From Micromonospora sp. RHAY321 (GTDB taxonomy: Bacteria > Actinomycetota > Actinomycetes > Mycobacteriales > Micromonosporaceae): 64,000 nucleotides of DNA. The position numbers were made by a program, and so were the translations under genes. Shown one piece after another: positions 43,389 through 49,577 of the stretch (positions are counted from its first letter, which is position 1; every line of letters begins with the position of its first letter). The stretch is from positions 62,001-126,000 of the forward strand of contig NZ_JAMHIW010000008.1 of assembly GCF_023896955.1 (NCBI RefSeq), read 5' to 3'. The notes beneath the pieces were generated by a model. It did not search any database. It was not told the origin of the DNA and was given only the letters and a program-made list of their open reading frames with translations.

Positions 43389-43856
43389 TCAGGTGGGGGG
43401 TGGGGGGACGTCGGGACGGTCCAGGACCGCGCCGAGTCGGGTGGCCAGGGCCAGGTGGGCCGCGCGGGCCTGGCGGAACGCGTACCGGAACAGCGGGGCG
43501 GGCGCGGTCAGGGTGATCTCGACATCGATGCGGACCAGGCCGTCCGGCTCGGCGCGCAGCCGGGTGTGGTTGCGCACGGTGGTGGCCGGCCACTGGCGGG
43601 CCACCATGACGATCTCGTCTTCCTCGCTGATCAGCACGTCCGCCTGGTAGGTGGTCCGGAAGCGCAACGGCCCCGCCGCCAGCCGGTCGCTGATCGCGTA
43701 GCTGGCCTGGGCGCCGGGCCGGGGAGGCAGCATGCGGACCCGGATGATCAGTGGGTGCAGCTCGCCCTGCCGGGTCAGGTCACTGAGCAGCGCCGCCGCG
43801 TCGGCGGTCGAGCAACGGGCCTGAACGGTGTAGCTGAAGGTATCGCTCCTGAGCAC
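43389..43856 (-). CDS. SRPBCC-family protein
   Basis: A 155-residue START/Bet v1-like domain. It opens DTFSYTVQARCSTADAAALLSDLTRQGELHPLI, has a beta-sheet core (YAISDRLAAGPLRFRTTYQADV), and ends with a long helix FRYAFRQARAAHLALATRL. The ligand is unknown. The GTG at 43856 is set by a GGGAGA site upstream; the longer frame begins with unrelated sequence. It is divergent from the PfkB kinase gene. Confidence 0.75.
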   Translation of the reverse strand: MLRSDTFSYTVQARCSTADAAALLSDLTRQGELHPLIIRVRMLPPRPGAQASYAISDRLAAGPLRFRTTYQADVLISEEDEIVMVARQWPATTVRNHTRLRAEPDGLVRIDVEITLTAPAPLFRYAFRQARAAHLALATRLGAVLDRPDVPPPPT

Positions 43857-44028
43857 ACCGTCTCCCGCCGTCGATGGTCGCCCGATCGTCCCGTACGCCG
43901 GTCGGGCTGGCAACGCCCGGACGGACACGCACTGTTGTCCCGCCCTTCGCACACCGTTCGCACTACGGTCGGCTAATGGGAAATCACCGGCTGTGACGAA
44001 GGGGTGGATCTATGAAGGGCTACGACCG

Positions 44029-45006
44029 GTGAGCGGGCATGTGATGGTCTTCGCGCCCACGCCGCAGCTGACGGTGACCGTCGACCAGCCGAGCGACCAG
44101 CCCGAGCTGCACCTGCACCCGGGTGGGCAGGGCGTCTGGCAGGCCCGCATGGTGCTGTCGCTCGGGGTCGACGTGGTGCTCTGCGCCGCGCTCGGCGGCG
44201 AGATCGGCCAGGTGCTGGAGCCGCTGCTGGTCAGCGAGGGCGTGGAGCTCAAGGTGGTGGTCCGCGACTCGGGCAGCGGCGGGTACGTGCACGACCGTCG
44301 GGACGGGTCCCGGCAGGAGATCGTCGACGTGCCCGGGCAGCCCCTGAGCCGGCACGAGCTCGACGAGCTGTACAACCTGGCTCTCGGCGAGGGCCTGCGG
44401 GCGTCGGTGAGCGTTCTCAGTGGACCCAACGAGCCGTGGCTCGTCCCGGCCGACCTGTACCGGCGCTTCGCCGCCGACCTCGGCGCGAACGGCGGCCGGG
44501 TGGTGGTGGATCTCTCCGGTGACCACCTCGGCGCGGTGCTGGACAGCGGGGTGTTCTTCCTGAAGGTGAGCCACGAGGAGCTGATCCGCGACGGCCGCGC
44601 CCGCAGCGAGGACACCGCGGAGCTGAGCCGGGTGATGTACGACCTGCACGCATCCGGCGCCGAGACGGTGGTGGTGAGCCGGGCGGACCAGCCGGCGCTG
44701 GCGCTCATCGACGGGGAACTGTTCGAGGTGGAGATGCCCCGGTTGGAGGCCGCCGACCCGCGCGGCGCGGGCGACTCGATGACCGCCGGGGTGGCCGCGG
44801 TGGTGGCCGGCGGTGGAGACATCCGGACCGCCATCCGGACCGGCGCCGCCGCCGGGGCGCTGAACGTGACCCGGCACGGCCTGGGCACCGGGCGGTTGGA
44901 CTCGATCACCGGCCTGGTGGAGCGGGTGCGGCTGGTGCCGGCGGACAGCCGTCAGCAGGAGCGGACCACGCCCGACGAGCTGGCCGATCGGGCGGTCGAA
45001 CGATGA
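44029..45006 (+). CDS. PfkB-family sugar kinase (1-phosphofructokinase-like)
   Basis: A 325-residue ribokinase-fold kinase that phosphorylates a sugar or sugar phosphate from ATP. The N-terminal HPGGQGVWQARMVLSLG matches the family's glycine-rich signature, and the C-terminal signature ADPRGAGDSMTAGVAA contains the catalytic Asp. The layout is close to FruK/PfkB. The GTG at 44029 is chosen because AAGGG lies 9 nt upstream. Its stop overlaps the surE ATG, so kinase and phosphatase are made together, an unusual pairing that may reflect nucleoside or sugar-phosphate turnover. Confidence 0.87.
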   Translation: MSGHVMVFAPTPQLTVTVDQPSDQPELHLHPGGQGVWQARMVLSLGVDVVLCAALGGEIGQVLEPLLVSEGVELKVVVRDSGSGGYVHDRRDGSRQEIVDVPGQPLSRHELDELYNLALGEGLRASVSVLSGPNEPWLVPADLYRRFAADLGANGGRVVVDLSGDHLGAVLDSGVFFLKVSHEELIRDGRARSEDTAELSRVMYDLHASGAETVVVSRADQPALALIDGELFEVEMPRLEAADPRGAGDSMTAGVAAVVAGGGDIRTAIRTGAAAGALNVTRHGLGTGRLDSITGLVERVRLVPADSRQQERTTPDELADRAVER

Positions 45007-45830
45007 CGCTGCGGGTGCTGGTCACCAACGACGACGGGATCGCCGCACCGGGCATTCAGGCGTTGGCCTGGGCGGCGGCGCAGCGGGGCCTGGACGTGGT
45101 GGTCGCCGCGCCGCTGGAGGAGGCGAGCGGCACGAGCGCCGCCATGAGCGGCATGGAGCAGGACGGCCGGGTGGTGGTGCACGACCATCCGCTGCCGGAT
45201 CTGGCGGGTGTGCCCGCGTACGGGGTCGGAGGCTCCCCCGGCTTCATCACGCTGATCGCGCTGCACGGCGCGTTCGGCCCGCCGCCGTCGGTGGTGCTCT
45301 CCGGCATCAACCGGGGCGCCAACGCCGGCCGTGCGGTGCTGCACTCCGGCACGGTGGGCGCGGCGTTCACCGCCGCCACGAACGGCTGCCGGGCGATGGC
45401 GGTCTCACTCGACGTGCTCACCGCCCGCGAGGCGACGGCCGCCAGCGGTGGTGCCGCGGTGGACGCCGCCGCCCGGGTACGCGACGCCGACCGGCACTGG
45501 AGCACCGCCGCGCGGGTCGCGTTGGACCTGCTCCCCCGGCTGACCGCCGCGCCGCTGGAGAGCGTGCTCAACGTCAACGCGCCGGATCTGCCGCACGGGC
45601 GGCTACGCGGGGTGCGCCACGGCACGTTGGCCAGCTTCGGTCAGGTGCAGATGACGGTGGCCGAGGCCGGGCACGGTTTCGTCCGCACGTCGCTGGAGGA
45701 GCCGGGGCAGGCCGCGCAGCCCGGCACGGACGTGGCGCTGCTGGCCGCCGGGTACGCGTCCGTGACGGCCATCCGGGCGGTCACCGAGGTGACCGACGTC
45801 GACCTGACCGGCCTGGAGGAGCAGCCCTGA
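45003..45830 (+). CDS. surE: 5'/3'-nucleotidase SurE
   Basis: A 275-residue SurE acid phosphatase that dephosphorylates nucleoside monophosphates. The metal site starts with VLVTNDDGIAAPGI, then SGTSAAMSG, VLSGINRGANAGRAVLHSGTVGAAF and NVNAPDLPHG, all conserved. The ATG overlaps the upstream kinase stop by 4 bp (ATGA). It is slightly longer than the E. coli protein, with an insert around the AARVRDADRHWSTAA segment. It is convergent with the STAS gene. Confidence 0.93.
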   Translation: MTLRVLVTNDDGIAAPGIQALAWAAAQRGLDVVVAAPLEEASGTSAAMSGMEQDGRVVVHDHPLPDLAGVPAYGVGGSPGFITLIALHGAFGPPPSVVLSGINRGANAGRAVLHSGTVGAAFTAATNGCRAMAVSLDVLTAREATAASGGAAVDAAARVRDADRHWSTAARVALDLLPRLTAAPLESVLNVNAPDLPHGRLRGVRHGTLASFGQVQMTVAEAGHGFVRTSLEEPGQAAQPGTDVALLAAGYASVTAIRAVTEVTDVDLTGLEEQP

Positions 45831-45848
45831 CGGGATCGCCCACGGCGC

Positions 45849-46211
45849 TCAGGCGCCGGGGAGCACCTCGGGGGTGGCGGTGCCGGCGAAGTAGGGCTCC
45901 GGGGCGCCGAAGAGGCCGAGCAGCCCGGTGACCCAGAGCTGCCGGTGGACGAACCGGCTGGGCTGGGTGACCACCAGCTTGACGCCACTGACCTCGGCGG
46001 TCTGGAAGCCGGCGACCATGGCGCTGATGCCGACGGAGTCGATGAAGGTGACCAGCCTCATGTTCAGCTCGATGCGGAGAGGCCGGCCCTTGGCCAGCAC
46101 CTCGGCGATCGCTTCGCGCACCTCGTACGCGGTATCGACGTCGATCTCACCGCGCGGGGCGATCTCCACGACACCACCGGACAGAACCGACTTCACGATC
46201 GACAGGCTCAC
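45849..46211 (-). CDS. STAS-domain anti-sigma factor antagonist
   Basis: A 120-residue single STAS domain. The regulatory Ser is in VTFIDSVGISAMV, preceded by VVEIAPRGEIDVDTAYEVREAI. Such proteins bind an anti-sigma kinase and are switched by phosphorylation at that Ser. No kinase or sigma-factor gene is adjacent. The GTG at 46211 is preceded by GGAGGTGC. It may belong to a stress or sporulation-type partner-switching system elsewhere in the genome. Confidence 0.9.
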   Translation of the reverse strand: MSLSIVKSVLSGGVVEIAPRGEIDVDTAYEVREAIAEVLAKGRPLRIELNMRLVTFIDSVGISAMVAGFQTAEVSGVKLVVTQPSRFVHRQLWVTGLLGLFGAPEPYFAGTATPEVLPGA

Positions 46212-46574
46212 GCGAGCACCTCCACCCGCCCGTCCCCCGGGCGCCTCATCAGTACGCGGGCCGCGACCGAGAGTATTCCTCCGACGGCCTCGGTCGCCAC
46301 CCCTCGGGATGAGCAATTCGCGGATTCGGGCACATCACGTCACCCATCTCCGCAATTTCCGTTATTTGATCACTCGACGATCGGTCGGAGCCGACGCGCC
46401 GCCGGACCAGGGTAGCGGTCCCGACCGGACACACCCGACAACCGGTCGGCCGACCGCGTCGCGCCCGCGTGGCACCGGCGTGTCGCACCCGTCCACCGCC
46501 GCGGATGCCATCCCGCGGTTGCCGGCGCCGCCTAGCATCGATCCCGACACCCACCGCGACGGAGAGGATCATCG
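46212..46574. other. Intergenic region between divergent genes
   Basis: These 363 bp are gene-free. The stretch 46310-46385 is markedly A/T-richer than its surroundings and probably holds the promoter of the STAS gene. AGGATCATCG just before 46575 includes the ribosome-binding site of the small lipoprotein. Confidence 0.45.
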
Positions 46575-46715
46575 ATGATCAAGAGACTGGCTGGGCTGGC
46601 CGGTGTCGGCGTCCTGCTCGCCCTCGTACTGGCCTGCGGTTTCGGTGGCGGAGGCGATGACGACGACGATGACGACGACTTCGCCCGGGGCGTCGCGGCG
46701 GTGGTGCTGCACTGA
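46575..46715 (+). CDS. Small Asp-rich lipoprotein
   Basis: A 46-residue ORF with a complete lipoprotein signal (IKRLAGLAGVGVLLALVLAC, lipobox LVLAC) followed by FGGGG, eight consecutive Asp and a short hydrophobic tail FARGVAAVVLH. The GGAGAGG site 6-8 nt upstream supports translation. The mature peptide would be only about 26 residues on the outer membrane face. The acidic run could bind cations. No homologue is recognised. Confidence 0.6.
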   Translation: MIKRLAGLAGVGVLLALVLACGFGGGGDDDDDDDDFARGVAAVVLH

Positions 46716-46848
46716 GGTGCCCGCCGAGCCGTGCCGGCCGGGTTTGCGTCCGGCCGGCACGGGGCACTGCCGGATGAGCCGTGACGCGTAGGCCGGACGC
46801 CGAAGTCCGAAGTGGCCGGCGGCTTCGGCACCCGAGGAGGTAACCACG

Positions 46849-47256
46849 ATGTTCGGAAGCAACCTGCTGGACCGCCGCAGCAAGCCGGAGCGGATCGCGG
46901 ATCAGGCGTGGGAGCACCTGGTCTCCGCGGTCAGTTCCGCGGGAGACAGCGTGCTGGGCACCGCCCGCTCGGCCCGTCGCAGCAGCAGTGACCTGGCCGA
47001 CGGGGCGGGCGACCTGGTGGGCTCCGCCGCCGACGAGGCGCGGCGCCGTGCCTCGCTGGCCTTCGACGCGCTCGCCGGCCGCCAGCCGGCTCCGCCGTGG
47101 ACGCTGCTGATCGGCGCCGCCCTGGTGGGCGCCGCGGTCGGCTGGGCCGTCGGCTCCGCCGCCCGGGCCGCCGGCAGCCGGGACGACCGCGCGGTGGACG
47201 ACGTCGAGTTCGTCGACGTCGACCGCCCCAACAGCCCCGTCGGCCTGGACGGCTGA
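46849..47256 (+). CDS. Small membrane protein of unknown function
   Basis: A 135-residue protein. Its N-terminal 90 residues are helical, Ser/Ala/Arg-rich and hydrophilic (QAWEHLVSAVSSAGDSVLGTARSARRSSSD), then comes one membrane helix (TLLIGAALVGAAVGWAVGSAA) and an acidic tail VDDVEFVDVD. It resembles YtxH-like or stress-type membrane anchors. The ATG at 46849 follows AGGAGGT. It lies downstream of the Asp-rich lipoprotein with a 133-bp gap and upstream of the BON protein, so these may be a stress or surface group. Confidence 0.7.
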   Translation: MFGSNLLDRRSKPERIADQAWEHLVSAVSSAGDSVLGTARSARRSSSDLADGAGDLVGSAADEARRRASLAFDALAGRQPAPPWTLLIGAALVGAAVGWAVGSAARAAGSRDDRAVDDVEFVDVDRPNSPVGLDG

Positions 47257-47272
47257 CCCACCCGTACCCCGT

Positions 47273-47305
47273 GGGCTTCGCTCGACCGCCGGTCGAGCGG
47301 AGCCC
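47273..47305 (+). terminator. GC-rich hairpin terminator
   Basis: GGGCTTCGCTCGACCG (47273-47288) pairs with CGGTCGAGCGGAGCCC (47290-47305) with one wobble. ATCTTCGTT follows. It ends the 46849 transcript. Confidence 0.65.
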
Positions 47306-47752
47306 ATCTTCGTTCCCGAGCCGGGGCCGGCCCGCCGGGGTGCCGGACCCCTCAGGCAGCCCCGGCGGACCGGCGTTTCGAGGCGGTCCGGGCGTCGCCG
47401 ACCGCGTCCGGATTGCCCCGTGTAGGTGACGGTGGGCCGGTGGCGCGCCGACCGGCGGTGGCGTCGCCGCCCGGGGGACGGGCACGACGCCGGAGGGGCA
47501 TGAGGTGCCCCGCTCCCGCCTCCGACACGACGGCTCCCGCGATCGGGAACACCGATACCGTAACCGATTCCCGGTCACTTTGGAAGCGCTCCCACCATCG
47601 ACGCGCGTGCCCGTCCGCCGGTGAGCGCACCCGCACCCTCACCCGCTCCGGGCGAGGCCGACTCACCCTCCCCGACGGCAGGCTCGACCGACGGCGGACC
47701 TCGGGCCGCGGCCGTGACCTGGTCCGCCACCCACGCACCGGAGGAGGGACAG
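47306..47752. other. Gene-free region with a LacI-type operator-like palindrome
   Basis: This 447-bp stretch has no accepted gene; the open frames are Arg/Pro-rich and implausible. At 47581-47594 TGGAAGCGCTCCCA differs at one base from the 14-bp CebR operator of streptomycetes. GGAGGAGGGA at 47741-47750 is the ribosome-binding site of the next gene. Confidence 0.5.
47581..47594. promoter_or_regulatory. CebR-like operator sequence
   Basis: TGGAAGCGCTCCCA matches the known palindromic CebR box at 13 of 14 positions. No cellulase or cellobiose transporter gene follows, so its function here is unclear. Confidence 0.35.
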
Positions 47753-48439
47753 ATGGCCATCGCGACGATCAGCCGCTCCGACCAGGACATCCAGTCCGCC
47801 GTACTCGACGAGCTGACCTGGGAGCCACGGGTGCAGCCGCACGAGATCGGCGTGACCGTCGCCGAGGGCGTCGTCACGCTGACCGGGCGGGTGGACAGTT
47901 ACGCGAAGAAGTGGGCCGCCGAGCGGGCCGCACACCGCGTCGCCCGGGTGCGGGCGGTCGCCAACGACCTGGCCGTGCGGCTGCCCGGCGGCGCCGAGCG
48001 CGCCGACCCCGACCTGGCCGCCGCAGCCGGCCACGCGCTGGAATGGGACGCGTTCGTGCCCATCGAGAAACTTCAGGTCACCGTCTCGGCCGGCTGGGTG
48101 ACGCTGCACGGCGAGGTCGAGTGGGAGTACCAGCGGCGGGCCGCCGAGCGGGCGGTCTGCCGGCTGACCGGCGTACGCGGCGTGAGCAACGGCATCAGCG
48201 TCCGCCCGGCCGCCCCGCCCGACGGCCACGACCTGGCCGAACGGATCGTCGACGCGCTCGCCCGGGCCGGCGCCACCGAGGTCGAGCGGATCAGCGTCCG
48301 GGTGCACGGGGACACGGCGGTGCTCGCCGGGCTGGTGCACTCGATGCCCGAGCGGGCCGAGGTGGAGCAGGTTGTCTGGTCCGCCCCGGGCATCCGGGAG
48401 GTGCAGAACCACATCGCGGTCGCCCCGGTGCTGAGCTGA
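47753..48439 (+). CDS. Triple BON-domain protein
   Basis: A 228-residue protein built from three BON domains. Each has the pattern of a helix followed by V-x-V-x-x-G-x-V-x-L-x-G: IGVTVAEGVVTLTGRVDSY, LQVTVSAGWVTLHGEVEWE and ISVRVHGDTAVLAGLVHS. BON domains bind phospholipid or are found on envelope stress proteins. No signal peptide is seen, so this copy is probably cytoplasmic or peripheral. The ATG at 47753 follows a GGAGGAGGGA site. It precedes the peroxiredoxin gene by 67 bp. Confidence 0.9.
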   Translation: MAIATISRSDQDIQSAVLDELTWEPRVQPHEIGVTVAEGVVTLTGRVDSYAKKWAAERAAHRVARVRAVANDLAVRLPGGAERADPDLAAAAGHALEWDAFVPIEKLQVTVSAGWVTLHGEVEWEYQRRAAERAVCRLTGVRGVSNGISVRPAAPPDGHDLAERIVDALARAGATEVERISVRVHGDTAVLAGLVHSMPERAEVEQVVWSAPGIREVQNHIAVAPVLS

Positions 48440-48506
48440 GCGTGAGCGCGGAACCACCCGGGGCGGGTGAGCCCACCTCACCCACCCCGGTAGCAGGCTG
48501 GGAGGC

Positions 48507-49004
48507 ATGAGTGATCCGAACGGGCTGATCCAACCAGGGCGCTCCGCGCCCGGCTTCACCCTGGCGGGCACACCGGACGGGCGCCAGATCGGGCCCCAGC
48601 AGTTCCGCGGGCGGCCGGTGGTGCTCGCCTTCTATCCCGCCGACTGGAGCCCGGTCTGCGGCGACCAGATGTCGCTCTACCAGGCAGCGGCACCCATGTT
48701 CGACCAGTACCAGGCCGTGCTGCTCGGGCTGTCGGTGGACAGCATCTGGTCGCACCGGGCGTTCGCCGAGAGCCGGGGAATCGAGTTCCCGCTGCTGGCC
48801 GACTTCGAGCCCAAGGGCGAGGTGGCCCGCCGGTACGGCGCGTACACCCCGCAGGGCGAGGCGGCGCGGGCGCTGGTGGTGCTCGACCCGGCCGGGACGG
48901 TGGCCTGGAGCTACCTGTCGCCCCCCGAGGTCAACCCGGGCGCGGACGGCATCATCGAAGCGCTGGACCGGCTCACCGCCGATCGGCGGGTGATGGCCGG
49001 ATGA
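48507..49004 (+). CDS. One-Cys peroxiredoxin (AhpC/TSA family)
   Basis: A 165-residue peroxiredoxin reducing hydroperoxides. The peroxidatic motif is PADWSPVC (PxxxSxxC), and this is the only Cys in the protein, so an external reductant is needed. SVDSIWSHRAFAESRGIEFPLLADFEP matches BCP/AhpE-like enzymes. The stop overlaps the start of the DsbA-like gene (ATGA), pointing to that protein as its reducing partner. It is distinct from the ahpE at 7123. Confidence 0.9.
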   Translation: MSDPNGLIQPGRSAPGFTLAGTPDGRQIGPQQFRGRPVVLAFYPADWSPVCGDQMSLYQAAAPMFDQYQAVLLGLSVDSIWSHRAFAESRGIEFPLLADFEPKGEVARRYGAYTPQGEAARALVVLDPAGTVAWSYLSPPEVNPGADGIIEALDRLTADRRVMAG

Positions 49005-49549
49005 CCACGCCACTGCAGGTCACCGCCCGACTCCGGGACCCGGTGACCGACCAGGACCATGTCCGGGGGCCGGCCGACGCGGCGGTGACCATCGTCGAGT
49101 ACGGCGACTTCCAGTGCCAGTTCTGCGGTGCCGCGTACCCCAACCTGCACGAGGTGCTGCGGCAGCGGGCCGACACGGTGCGGATGGTGTACCGCTACTT
49201 CCCGATCGCCAACGTGCACCCGTACGCCGAACGCGCCGCCGAGACCGCCGAGGCCGCCGCGGCCCGGGGCAGGTTCTGGGAGATGCACGACTGGCTCTAC
49301 GAGCACCAGGACCAGCTGGACCCGGTGCACCTCTCGCTCGGCGTCGAGCAACTCGGGCTGCCGCCGGACGAGGTGAACGCGGAGGTGGACAACCGGGTGC
49401 ACGCCGACCGGGTACGCCGCGACTTCGTCGGCGGGATCCGGAGCGGGGTGAACGGCACCCCCACCCTCTTCGTCAACGGCGTCCGGCACGAGGGCGGGTA
49501 CGACCTGCCCGACCTGCTGGCCGCCGTGGACGCCGCCGCCAACGCCTGA
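49001..49549 (+). CDS. DsbA-like thioredoxin-fold oxidoreductase
   Basis: A 182-residue thioredoxin-fold protein with a helical insertion. The active site is EYGDFQCQFCGAAYP (CQFC), and the cis-Pro loop is SGVNGTPTLFVNG. It lacks any signal peptide, so unlike classical DsbA it is cytoplasmic. The ATG overlaps the stop of the one-Cys peroxiredoxin. Together they likely form a peroxidase/reductase couple, with mycothiol as a possible further electron donor. Confidence 0.9.
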   Translation: MTTPLQVTARLRDPVTDQDHVRGPADAAVTIVEYGDFQCQFCGAAYPNLHEVLRQRADTVRMVYRYFPIANVHPYAERAAETAEAAAARGRFWEMHDWLYEHQDQLDPVHLSLGVEQLGLPPDEVNAEVDNRVHADRVRRDFVGGIRSGVNGTPTLFVNGVRHEGGYDLPDLLAAVDAAANA

Positions 49550-49577
49550 CCACCGAGGCACGGTCGGTTACGGCCGC

